Shown: piece by piece, positions 10,261-17,859 of the stretch
How the letters are laid out: every line of letters begins with the position of its first letter
How positions within the stretch are numbered: position 1 is the first letter of the stretch
Assembly: GCA_934153945.1 (NCBI GenBank)
Contig: CAKPFM010000004.1
Coordinates: 1 to 64,000 of the forward strand
Direction: 5' to 3'
Origin: an uncultured Bacilli bacterium
GTDB taxonomy: Bacteria > Bacillota_I > Bacilli_A > RF39 > UBA660
DNA: 64,000 nucleotides
Made by a program: the position numbers and the translations under genes
Notes under the pieces: generated by a model
Told to the model about the DNA's origin: nothing
Seen by the model: the letters and a program-made list of their open reading frames with translations, nothing else
Databases searched by the model: none

Positions 10261-11174
10261 TGAGATATAATAAAACTAGGAAAGTATTAATATTTTGGTG
10301 TTTATTTATAGGAATAGGAGCATTATATGGTTCCGTTTGTATGTTAATAGATCCAACAGGAAAATTATTGGGAATGGACCAATTACTTCCATATTTTGAA
10401 GTATTACCATTTTCAAAAATATTGTTTAAAAATTATATTTTTTCAGGGTTTTCATTATTAATAGTTAATGGTATTACAAATATAACTGCTTCTATATTAT
10501 TAATTAAAAATAAGAAAACAGGAATTATATTAGGAAGTTTATTTGGTATAACTTTAATGTTATGGATTACAATTCAATTTATTATTTTTCCACCAAATAT
10601 TATGTCAATTAGTTATTTCATTTTTGGCTTTATTCAAGCAGTAACAGGTTATATGTGTTATGTATTTTACCTACAAGAAAATTTTCGTTTTTGCATCAAT
10701 GATTATCAAAATATAGGTACAAACAAGAATGAAATTGTTGTATATTTTTCAAGAATGGGATATACAAAAAAGATAGCTTATGAAATTGCTAATAAAAGTG
10801 GAGCTCAAATATTAGAGTTACAAACTACTGAGTATACGAAAAATACTATTGGATTTTGGTGGTGTGGTAGATTTGGAATGCATAAATGGCCAATGAATTT
10901 AATTGAAATATCTACTGATTTTTCAAAATATAATCTTGTTACATTATGTACTCCTATATGGGTTTTTGGATTATCTGCTCCAATGAGAAAATTTTGTATG
11001 ATAAATAGTGGTAAAATTAAAAATGTTAATTATGTTATTACTCATTTTATGAAAGCTAGCTTTATTAAAGTAGCTGATGAAATGGATTATTTATTAAAAA
11101 ATAAAAGAGCAAAATTAACAACTATTTGCGTGAGATTTGGTAAAATTAAAAGTCTCAAAGAAAAACACTTTTAA
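10260..11174 (+). CDS. Membrane-anchored flavodoxin-like protein
   Basis: The first about 145 residues hold four hydrophobic helices. From about residue 158 a flavodoxin-like domain follows, with IVVYFSRMGYTKKIAYEIA as the probable FMN phosphate-binding loop and LVTLCTPIWVFGLSAPMRKF as the second flavin loop. The fusion suggests a membrane redox partner. Its place as last gene in the TetR-ABC operon implies a role tied to the exporter or its substrate, but no reaction can be assigned. The stop codon lies within the terminator stem. Confidence 0.7.
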   Translation: MRYNKTRKVLIFWCLFIGIGALYGSVCMLIDPTGKLLGMDQLLPYFEVLPFSKILFKNYIFSGFSLLIVNGITNITASILLIKNKKTGIILGSLFGITLMLWITIQFIIFPPNIMSISYFIFGFIQAVTGYMCYVFYLQENFRFCINDYQNIGTNKNEIVVYFSRMGYTKKIAYEIANKSGAQILELQTTEYTKNTIGFWWCGRFGMHKWPMNLIEISTDFSKYNLVTLCTPIWVFGLSAPMRKFCMINSGKIKNVNYVITHFMKASFIKVADEMDYLLKNKRAKLTTICVRFGKIKSLKEKHF

Positions 11175-11185
11175 AGTGTTTTTTA
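11161..11185 (+). terminator. Terminator of the TetR-ABC operon
   Basis: AAAACACTT and AAGTGTTTT form a hairpin with a three-base loop, followed by T residues. The A-run on the left also makes it a usable terminator for the convergent collagen-like gene. It overlaps the last codons of the flavodoxin gene. Confidence 0.85.
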
Positions 11186-12127
11186 GCCTAATTTTATAAT
11201 ACTAAGTTTAGCATTTGTACTATCATTAAAAGATAAATTTGCAGTTATAGTAGTTTTCACAAATAATGTTAAAACATCATCAGGTTGAAGTTCAGCTATT
11301 ACAGTACCACTTAATTCTGTAAAATAATCAGCGGTACCATCACCACTTATATCACTTCCATTTATGATAGAATTGTTACATTTCACTCCCATTGTTATAA
11401 CAGTTTCACTTAATGGGGTACATGTTAATAAATAATCAATTTTGTAAGTTCCTCTTTCAAATATAGTTATAGCATTATCTGGTGTATAATTGGCATTTAG
11501 TATTGGACCTGTTACATCTAATGTTAAAACTTTTTCTACATTAGCTTCAAAACTTTCAGTTTTACTTGTATGCATATATCTTTCAGCATATGCACTAATT
11601 CCACCAGGATTTCCTTTAGGACCAGTTGGACCTTGAATTCCAATATCCCCTCTAGGTCCAGTTTCTCCCTTGTCTCCTTTTTCGCCTTTTTCACCTTTTG
11701 GTATATAGAATGTAAGATGATGGATATTAGCATCAAAATCATCTTGTACTTCAGCAAGTTCATTTGGTTCTATAGTTTCTGTTCCATCAATTGTTATAAC
11801 TTCACTTATACCAGTTTCACCTTGAGGTCCAGTGTCGCCTTTGGGACCAGTAGGTCCTACTATACTACCAGCATTTTCCCAACTTTTTTTAATCATATCC
11901 CAATAGTATAGGTTTCCGTTAACAATGTAAGTGTCACCATCTACTCCTTCAGGATGTTCTTTTTTTAATTCATCTAATGAATTATAATAACCTTTTATAT
12001 TTATACTAATTCCTGGTAGACCCCTAGGTCCAGTAGGACCAACTATACCATATATACCAAGTTCATTTAGTTTATTTTTAATTAACAAATTTTCTTTTAA
12101 TTTTTTAATTTTACAACTTTCATCCAT
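11183..12127 (-). CDS. Collagen-like surface protein with C-terminal globular domain
   Basis: This 314-aa protein contains three Gly-X-Y blocks: GPTGPRGLPG near residues 30-40, GPTGPKGDTGPQG near 91-104 and a longer GEKGEKGDKG...GPKGNPGG run near 143-173. Between the first two is a domain of about 50 residues with DGDTYIVNG and LYYW. The C-terminal about 135 residues resemble the jelly-roll tip of BclA-type exosporium proteins. No signal peptide is visible, as in spore-surface collagens. AGGTGAT precedes the start. It is convergent with the flavodoxin gene and probably monocistronic. Confidence 0.85.
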   Translation of the reverse strand: MDESCKIKKLKENLLIKNKLNELGIYGIVGPTGPRGLPGISINIKGYYNSLDELKKEHPEGVDGDTYIVNGNLYYWDMIKKSWENAGSIVGPTGPKGDTGPQGETGISEVITIDGTETIEPNELAEVQDDFDANIHHLTFYIPKGEKGEKGDKGETGPRGDIGIQGPTGPKGNPGGISAYAERYMHTSKTESFEANVEKVLTLDVTGPILNANYTPDNAITIFERGTYKIDYLLTCTPLSETVITMGVKCNNSIINGSDISGDGTADYFTELSGTVIAELQPDDVLTLFVKTTITANLSFNDSTNAKLSIIKLG

Positions 12128-12245
12128 AAAATCACCTCGATTATCTAATTATATTTTATGTAGTAAATGATATTGATTGTAGTTCCAAAACTCAATTATA
12201 TTAATAAATTAAAATTATTAGTATTTATAAATAGTAATAAAATCA

Positions 12246-12270
12246 CAAAAACTTAATGAATTTCATTAAG
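12246..12270 (-). terminator. Terminator of the ABC transporter genes (minus strand)
   Basis: On the minus strand CTTAATGA and TCATTAAG pair around a three-base loop and are followed by a U-run (A-run at 12246-12251 on the plus strand). It overlaps the final codons of the permease gene. Confidence 0.75.
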
Positions 12271-13053
12271 CTTTTTTTCCATATATAAAATTGAATAATA
12301 CATTATAGCTGATAATATAGCTAAAATGATAACTCCTGTAATTACTAAATTCAAGTTAAATGTTTGAGAACCATATACTATTAAATAACCTATACCTTCT
12401 TTAGAAACTAAAAATTCACCCATAATAACGCCAATTAATGACATACTGATGTTTATTTTTAAAGCACTAATAATTATTTTAAATGAATGAGGAAGTATTA
12501 ATTTGTAAAAAATTTGTAATTTAGTGGCATTAAAAGTTTTTAATAATTTGATTTGATTATTAGGCGCACTATTAAAGCCATCTGTAACATTAATAATAGT
12601 TATAATAGTAGAAATAAGTAGTGCCATAATAATTATAGATTTTATTCCTGCACCACCCCAAATTATTATAATTGGACCAAGCGCTACTTTTGGTAAACTA
12701 TTGATAATTGTTAAGTATGGATCAATAACTTTTGATAAGAATTTATTCCACCATAATATAACTGCTATGAAAAAACCTAGTACAGTACCTAAAATAAAAC
12801 TAAAAAGTGTTTCATATAATGTCACAAAAATATGATGATATAATTCTCCCGTTTTATGTAACATAACAATTGTTTCAACAACTTTTTTAGGACTTGATGT
12901 AATAAAGGTATTGATAATTTTTTTATCGGCTAAAATTTGCCAACCAATGATGAAAATAAAAATAATTAATAATTGAAAACACCTTATTAATATTTTTTCT
13001 TTTTTTAATTTTTTTAAATAATTAATATGTTCTTTACTAAACATGAATATCAA
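12253..13053 (-). CDS. ABC transporter permease, SsuC/TauC type
   Basis: This 266-aa inner-membrane protein has about six helices and the EAA-like cytoplasmic loop of nitrate/sulfonate/taurine-type importers (LLKTFNATKLQIFYKLILPHS, residues about 170-190). The start overlaps the upstream ATPase gene by 17 bases. The substrate class cannot be fixed; thiamine precursors, sulfonates and riboflavin precursors are all carried by this family. Its probable substrate-binding protein is the interrupted gene at 16851-17400 / 26974-27405. Confidence 0.9.
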   Translation of the reverse strand: MIFMFSKEHINYLKKLKKEKILIRCFQLLIIFIFIIGWQILADKKIINTFITSSPKKVVETIVMLHKTGELYHHIFVTLYETLFSFILGTVLGFFIAVILWWNKFLSKVIDPYLTIINSLPKVALGPIIIIWGGAGIKSIIIMALLISTIITIINVTDGFNSAPNNQIKLLKTFNATKLQIFYKLILPHSFKIIISALKINISMSLIGVIMGEFLVSKEGIGYLIVYGSQTFNLNLVITGVIILAILSAIMYYSILYMEKKLNEIH

Positions 13054-13780
13054 TATCCTTCCATATTTGAGTACATAATTTATTAAAATTTTCCTCTTTT
13101 CTATTTAAATTTGGTAAATTATTAAAATTAGTTTTATAAATATTTTTAATAATACTAGGTCTATCAGATAGTACGATTATGCGATCTGCTATACTTACTG
13201 CCTCTTCAATATTATGAGTTATTATAATAGAACTGATATTTTTTTCTTTTATTATTTTGTAAACATCATCAGTAAGTAATAATCTAGATTGAAAATCTAA
13301 AGCAGAAAATGGTTCATCAAGAAGAATTAAATTAGGATGTGTAGCTAGTGTACGAATTAGTGCTACTCTTTGTCTCATTCCGCCTGATAAATTACTAGGT
13401 AAACTATTTTCAAATTCTTCTAATCCATATCTTTTAATTAAAGAATGTACATATTTTTGATTTTCTTCAGTATTTATATTTTTAACTTCTAAACCAAGTA
13501 GGCAATTTTTATATACCGTTCTAAAAGGAAATAGGGCATCTTCTTGTAACATATAACTGATGTTTTTTTCTTCATTAAATTCTATTTTTCCACTAGATTT
13601 TGGTATTAATCCACCAATCATATTTAAAATAGTAGATTTTCCACAGCCACTAGGTCCTACTATAGCTATAATTTCACCTTTATGGAGTGTAAATGAAAAG
13701 TTATCCACAGCTAAAATTTCTTCATTTTTTGTATGATATATTTTTCTTAGATTTTGCACACTTAAAATGCTTTCCTCCAC
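13037..13780 (-). CDS. ABC transporter ATP-binding protein, SsuB/TauB type
   Basis: The 247-aa ATPase shows Walker A GPSGCGKST near residue 42, signature LSGGMRQRVALIRT, Walker B LILLDEPFSALD and the H-loop ITHNIEEA. SGGMRQR is characteristic of the nitrate/sulfonate/taurine branch. AGGAGGGATA lies upstream of the start. With the overlapping permease gene it forms the cytoplasmic and membrane half of an importer whose binding protein is broken in this genome. Confidence 0.93.
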   Translation of the reverse strand: MEESILSVQNLRKIYHTKNEEILAVDNFSFTLHKGEIIAIVGPSGCGKSTILNMIGGLIPKSSGKIEFNEEKNISYMLQEDALFPFRTVYKNCLLGLEVKNINTEENQKYVHSLIKRYGLEEFENSLPSNLSGGMRQRVALIRTLATHPNLILLDEPFSALDFQSRLLLTDDVYKIIKEKNISSIIITHNIEEAVSIADRIIVLSDRPSIIKNIYKTNFNNLPNLNRKEENFNKLCTQIWKDIDIHV

Positions 13781-13969
13781 AATATCCCTCCTAGCTATCT
13801 TATTTTATGTAAATATTTACAAATTGGTTATGACAAAGGCATAATATTGAAAAATAACTTTTAAATATTTAAATATTATGTTATATTATTAATAGGTAGA
13901 GAATAATTATGTATAAATAAAGCTTTAACAAGAAATTGTTTTAAAGTAAATAATGAAAGGAGGCTAGTT

Positions 13970-14509
13970 ATGAAAAAAATTATATTATCAAGTTTATTAG
14001 CATTATTTTTATTAACAGGATGTGAAAATAATATATTGAATCCATTAGATGATTCTAGTAAATATTCTGTATATGAATATCATTATTATGATGAAGATTT
14101 TGAACACACAGAAGATTTTATTGTTAAATATGATAGGGATGGTAATTTAAAAGAATTTCAAATGATTTATCTTTACGATAAAAGAACTGATTCTAAATAT
14201 TGTCCTAAAAATATGTTTGATAAAGAAAAATATGTAGATTTAACTTATACAGGTGTAACTGCTACATGTACCGTAGATGAAAACGGTCAAAAACTTGTAT
14301 ATACAATGACTGATGAATCAGTTAAAAGTGGTTACTTAAAAGATGACAAAGATTATGGGTTAGCTCTTAAGTACATGTATGAAGAAATTGATACAGAAGA
14401 AAAAGCAAAAGAATATTTTAATAAAGCTTTAAAAGGTTTTAAAGAAAATAATGTTAAAGAAGATAATAGAAATTATTTAGTTATCAAAGGTGTCAAAACT
14501 AGTTGGTAA
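13970..14509 (+). CDS. Predicted lipoprotein
   Basis: A 179-aa protein with a signal peptide and lipobox (LLALFLLTGC, Cys at about residue 18), so it should be lipid-anchored outside the membrane. The mature part is Asp-, Glu- and Tyr-rich with two further Cys residues near 78 and 101 that might pair. I do not recognise the family. GAAAGGAGG precedes the ATG. It is flanked by its own terminator and is probably monocistronic. Confidence 0.75.
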   Translation: MKKIILSSLLALFLLTGCENNILNPLDDSSKYSVYEYHYYDEDFEHTEDFIVKYDRDGNLKEFQMIYLYDKRTDSKYCPKNMFDKEKYVDLTYTGVTATCTVDENGQKLVYTMTDESVKSGYLKDDKDYGLALKYMYEEIDTEEKAKEYFNKALKGFKENNVKEDNRNYLVIKGVKTSW

Positions 14510-14526
14510 AAAAATGATTAATGATA

Positions 14527-14562
14527 CGAAACACGTTTTTTGATATAGAAACGTGTTTTTTA
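14527..14562 (+). terminator. Terminator after the lipoprotein gene
   Basis: AAACACGTTT and AAACGTGTTT pair around a loop of about 10 nt and are followed by T residues. Confidence 0.85.
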
Positions 14563-14706
14563 ATTTTAAAGTTGTGTTATCAAACTAAAAATACTTTAGT
14601 ATTTATGTTAATTTATTCTTTTTGTATTATATATAAATAAATATTACATAATAATATATGTATTAAATAGTTGCCATTATAGTCATTGATTAATGTGTCA
14701 ATTTTA

Positions 14707-14736
14707 TTGTTGAATGTATATTTTATGAATTATAAT
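14707..14736 (+). promoter_or_regulatory. Probable promoter of the 14765 gene
   Basis: TTGTTG (14707-14712), an 18-bp spacer and a perfect TATAAT (14731-14736) place the transcription start near 14743. That makes the ATG at 14741 unusable and supports the ATG at 14765. The rest of 14563-14740 shows only A+T-rich sequence. Confidence 0.55.
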
Positions 14737-14764
14737 AATAATGAAATATGAAAGGAGTTATTTT

Positions 14765-15835
14765 ATGTTAAAAGATAAAAAAAATTTAATAATAATTTTA
14801 TTAATAGGTGTGATAGGTATATTTATTATAGTAAAAAATGTTAATAAAAATGAACAAACAGGTGGATTGATAATAGGGAATAATGATTCAAATCTTAAAA
14901 TTACCGCAAATGAAGTTTCAAAAATAGAATTAGAAGAATATAAAACTGATTTATTTTCTATAAATAAACCTAAAGGATGGAAAGTTGAAACTCTTGGAGA
15001 TTATATTCATTATACAATTAGAATCTATGATCCAGAAAATCCGACTTATCAATTTTTCTTTAATATGAAGTCTGAAGGATATAATAAATCTGATGATGCA
15101 AAAGCATTTCAACAAAAATATTATCCTAATAGTATGTTTGCTAAAACAAGTGTAATTGCAACTAAAGATACAGAAGGATTTTATAAAATATTTAATGATA
15201 TGGGTCCTTTAAATAATACTAGTAAATTTACATTTCCAACTTTAACAGATTTTACTGTTATTGAAAAATTGGGAACAGGAATACTAGGTGGCGATATATT
15301 AAGAGCAACTTTCAAAGATGCAAATGGAAAAGATGGAGAAGGTTTATTTAATGCTTATGTATATGATGCTGGTCCATATTATGTTTATGAAAACATAATT
15401 TCAGGTAAACAAATAGATATATATTACTTAAGTGTGTATAATACAATTTTTATTACAACACCAAAAGATGAATTTATAAATTGGCAAGATACTTTAAATA
15501 CTGTAGCATCTTCATTAGTATTTACAGATACATTTATAAATGGATTCTATAGTCAACAAGATGCAGTAATGAAAACTTTTCAAAATGTTAGAAGTATATG
15601 TAATCAAATAACAGATGGAATTATGGATTCTTGGGAAAAAAGAAGTTCTAGTTTTGATATTATGAGTCAAAAACAAAGTGATGCTACACTAGGTTATGAA
15701 AGAGTTTATGATACAGAAACTGGTGATATATACAAAGCTTATAATGGTTTTACTGACGAATATAATGGAAATAGATATAAACCAATAACAGATGATATGT
15801 ATACTAAAAAAACATCAGGTTATATTGAAAAATAG
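14765..15835 (+). CDS. Membrane-anchored extracellular protein, unknown family
   Basis: This 356-aa protein has one N-terminal membrane anchor (LIIILLIGVIGIFIIV, residues about 7-22) and a soluble outer domain with no family I can name. GAAAGGAGTTATTTT precedes the ATG at 14765. A segment near residues 55-100 (KPKGWKVETLGDYIHYTI, then PTYQFFFNMKSEGY) resembles the start of PsbP-like folds, but this is only a loose resemblance. Eight bases separate it from the next gene, so the two membrane proteins are likely cotranscribed. Confidence 0.7.
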   Translation: MLKDKKNLIIILLIGVIGIFIIVKNVNKNEQTGGLIIGNNDSNLKITANEVSKIELEEYKTDLFSINKPKGWKVETLGDYIHYTIRIYDPENPTYQFFFNMKSEGYNKSDDAKAFQQKYYPNSMFAKTSVIATKDTEGFYKIFNDMGPLNNTSKFTFPTLTDFTVIEKLGTGILGGDILRATFKDANGKDGEGLFNAYVYDAGPYYVYENIISGKQIDIYYLSVYNTIFITTPKDEFINWQDTLNTVASSLVFTDTFINGFYSQQDAVMKTFQNVRSICNQITDGIMDSWEKRSSSFDIMSQKQSDATLGYERVYDTETGDIYKAYNGFTDEYNGNRYKPITDDMYTKKTSGYIEK

Positions 15836-15843
15836 GTGAATTT

Positions 15844-16818
15844 ATGAAAAATAATAAAATAATTTATGTAATTATAATTGTTGTACTAGTAGTTATAATT
15901 AGTATTACTTCTTTATTCATTATAAATAATAGAGAAAAAAATAATTATGATGTAAATAATAACGTTACTGATGATACATCAAATAATGTAGAACCAACTA
16001 ATTTATTAGAAGCAGTTTTAAAAAAGAATAATAAAACAAAAGAAGAAGCTAATTATAAAAAAATTACTAACGGTGAAATATTAAATGAAAATACTTGTTT
16101 TAGAAGTTATGCATTTATAAGTAACAATTCAATTTATATATATAATCAAAATAAGTTAAATAATGGAGAATTTGAATATAAAAAAATATATGATATTCCT
16201 AGCAATATTAAAGTAATGAATATTGTACCGGGATTTGGTGCTGATATTAAATTTATTGATTATAATGACACTATATATACATTACAAGATGATAATTTAG
16301 ATAATAAAGTTAGAGATAGTTATGATATGTATCAAAATGCTATATATAGTTTAAGTAGTTCTTTAAAATGGGAATATTCTACTCAATTTCTTGGTAAAAA
16401 GATAGATTATGATTTTATGTCTAATTATGCATATTCAAAAGACAATATTTTATATGGTATAAGTTATGGAAATGAAAAGTATCCTAAAATAGAAAAAGCA
16501 AATGGCAACTATGAAGGTGAAAAGATAATTAGAATATATAATGAAAGAATATTAAAAACAGATAAAGGTTTTTATGAAATAATTAGATATTATGATGCTA
16601 AATTAAATAAAGAAATAACTACTACAATGAAAATGAAATTGTTAAGCAAATATTATGATGAAGTTTTAACATTTACATATAAATATGTAATATTAAAAGA
16701 TTATACATTAATACCAATAAATGATACTATGGAAAATAGAGTTCGTGATTATCAAGATAGCTATTTTATAAGTGGATTTAATAGTCAAGAAGAAATTCCA
16801 ACAGTATTTGAAGAATAA
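15844..16818 (+). CDS. Membrane-anchored protein, unknown family
   Basis: The 324-aa protein begins with a single hydrophobic anchor (IIYVIIIVVLVVIISITSLF), then an Asn- and Asp-rich linker and an outer domain with recurring short beta-like motifs (SIYIYNQNK, TIYTLQDDN, ILYGISYGN). That pattern would suit a beta-propeller-like fold. No catalytic motif is visible. It is the second gene of a pair with the 14765 gene and ends before a bidirectional terminator. Confidence 0.68.
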   Translation: MKNNKIIYVIIIVVLVVIISITSLFIINNREKNNYDVNNNVTDDTSNNVEPTNLLEAVLKKNNKTKEEANYKKITNGEILNENTCFRSYAFISNNSIYIYNQNKLNNGEFEYKKIYDIPSNIKVMNIVPGFGADIKFIDYNDTIYTLQDDNLDNKVRDSYDMYQNAIYSLSSSLKWEYSTQFLGKKIDYDFMSNYAYSKDNILYGISYGNEKYPKIEKANGNYEGEKIIRIYNERILKTDKGFYEIIRYYDAKLNKEITTTMKMKLLSKYYDEVLTFTYKYVILKDYTLIPINDTMENRVRDYQDSYFISGFNSQEEIPTVFEE

Positions 16819-16828
16819 TTTTTAAAAC

Positions 16829-16851
16829 AAAAAAAGCCATAAAAGGCTTTT
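16829..16851 (+). terminator. Bidirectional terminator
   Basis: AAAAAGCC and GGCTTTTT pair around ATAAAA with A- and T-runs on both sides. It sits between the convergent plus-strand membrane protein gene and the 3' fragment of the binding-protein gene. Confidence 0.8.
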
Positions 16852-17400
16852 TATTTTATACTAGTAACTAACTTTTCATAAGGAGCTCTATTTGTTAATT
16901 CATTAGCGTTTTCCATAATATCCATAACATGATTAAAATCATTTTCAGAAATAGTTGTACTACCAAACCAAGCATCAATATTTTTATATCTATCAACTAT
17001 AGATGTAATATCATTAAGTGATGTATCAGGAAAATAACTAGATATAACTTCAGCAATTTCACTAGAACTATGTTCTTTAACATAAACTAATGCTTTATCA
17101 ATAGCTTTAGTAAATCCTTTAATAACATCTTTGTTATTTTCAATATAACTTAATCTAGCATTATAAGCAGTATATGGAACAGTACCTCCTAACTCTCCAA
17201 TAGAAGCAACAATATATCCAACACCTTGTTTTTCTAATGAAGATGCTGTAGGTTCAAATACTGATACATAATCTCCAGTACCTCCTATAAATGCTCCAGT
17301 AGTAGAAGCAAAATCGATACTTGTATCAAAATTAACTTCACTTGTTTTAACTCCATTAATGTTTAAAGCATATTCAAGTGTCATAGCAGGCATACCAGCT
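16851..17400 (-). pseudogene. ABC substrate-binding protein (NMT1/SsuA-like), 3' fragment
   Basis: These 180 codons encode the C-terminal part of a periplasmic-type binding protein (AGMPAMTLEYALN at the junction, then IGGTGDYVSVFEP and PYTAYNARLSYI). Such proteins deliver sulfonates or pyrimidine and vitamin precursors to SsuBC-type importers. The fragment has lost its signal peptide and first 144 residues, because a mobile element is inserted at 17394. Reading across the shared 7-bp core to 26980 restores an uninterrupted 324-aa protein in the same phase, so the disruption is a clean insertion and not decay. Confidence 0.88.
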
Positions 17401-17422
17401 GTTCGTATATAAAACTTATGAT
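17394..17422 (+). other. Left attachment site (attL)
   Basis: The 7-bp core ACCAGCT (17394-17400) follows host sequence and is followed by GTTCGTATAT and the arm AAAACTTATGAT (17411-17422). That arm is the inverse of ATTATAAGTTT at the right end. Joining both ends gives a 48-bp dyad, the usual size for an attP of a large serine recombinase. Confidence 0.8.
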
Positions 17423-17445
17423 ATTATTTTTTTTATTATTAAAGT

Positions 17446-17493
17446 ATTATAAGTTTAGTAACAGAACACCTTTTCTGATACAAAACTTATAAT
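17446..17493 (+). repeat. Second, internal attP-like dyad
   Basis: ATTATAAGTTT (17446-17456) and AAAACTTATAAT (17482-17493) are the same inverted arms as at the element ends, and the 25-bp middle equals the spacing of the reconstructed attP, giving 48 bp in both. The flank AGTAACAG resembles AGTAGTAG at the right end; the central seven bases are AACACCT instead of ACCAGCT. It may be a second recombinase site, a regulatory binding site or the trace of an earlier event. Confidence 0.7.
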
Positions 17494-17528
17494 GTGGTTA
17501 TTTCTTGTAAAATGAAAGAAATTTATAT

Positions 17529-17554
17529 TAAAGATAAGAAATTATCTTTTTTTT
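17529..17554 (+). terminator. Intrinsic terminator near the left end of the element
   Basis: AAAGATAA and TTATCTTT pair around GAAA and are followed by T residues. It would stop rightward transcripts before the rep leader, or shield the element from outside transcription. The stretch 17494-17628 has no gene. Confidence 0.65.
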
Positions 17555-17628
17555 ATTCAAAGTGGTCATCGCACTCGTATATTTATAATGAATTCACTAA
17601 ATGTGGGTTTAGATAAGGAGTGTTGTTG

Positions 17629-17673
17629 ATGGTTATATTAAAGTATTATATCAATGAAAATATTCCTCCTTGA
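17629..17673 (+). CDS. Candidate 14-aa leader peptide ending Pro-Pro-stop
   Basis: A strong AAGGAG (17615-17620) lies eight bases before an ATG that opens 14 codons, MVILKYYINENIPP, then TGA. The stop region pairs with the middle of the peptide gene (ATATCAA at 17648 with TTGATAT at 17670). An inner segment, ATATTCCT (17660), can instead pair with AGGAATAT (17695). Terminal Pro-Pro before a stop is known to slow termination, so this looks like an attenuation or translation-control leader for the downstream rep gene. That role is inferred. Confidence 0.45.
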   Translation: MVILKYYINENIPP

Positions 17674-17759
17674 TATCTATATTATTATTTATTAAGGAAT
17701 ATATAATAGGAAAAAAATATTATATATTGAGTTAAATCTAGTTAAATGAATTAGATTTA
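17648..17759 (+). promoter_or_regulatory. Folded rep leader with competing hairpins
   Basis: Three pairings are visible: ATATCAA (17648-17654) with TTGATAT (17670-17676), ATATTCCT (17660-17667) with AGGAATAT (17695-17702), and TAAATCTA (17733-17740) with TAGATTTA (17752-17759). The first two interleave, so they form either a pseudoknot or exclusive alternatives. They overlap the leader peptide. A replication-control leader or a single-strand origin is possible. Confidence 0.5.
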
Positions 17760-17787
17760 GATACAGATAGTTTAAAAGGAGAAGAAG

Positions 17788-17859
17788 TTGAAAAGTTTAG
17801 TAAAATACGTTACTAAAAGTTTATTTATAGCCAGTAAAGGTTATAAATATGAGAATTGA
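17788..17859 (+). CDS. Candidate 23-aa TTG-start ORF coupled to rep
   Basis: AAAAGGAG lies six bases before a TTG that opens 23 codons and ends at 17859, overlapping the rep start codon (17849) in another frame. The product would be Lys- and Ser-rich (MKSLVKYVTKSLFIASKGYK). Overlap with rep suggests translational coupling, but the ORF is short and has no known family. The same DNA can form a hairpin TTTAGTAA/TTACTAAA (17796-17817). Confidence 0.3.
   Translation: MKSLVKYVTKSLFIASKGYKYEN

Noticed and set aside
11536..11911. Open frames at 11536-11763 and 11570-11911
   Set aside because: They are out-of-frame or antisense shadows of the collagen-like gene, caused by its repetitive composition.
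13801..13969. Possible small RNA or gene between the ATPase and lipoprotein genes
   Set aside because: Only A+T-rich sequence with weak promoter-like boxes is visible.
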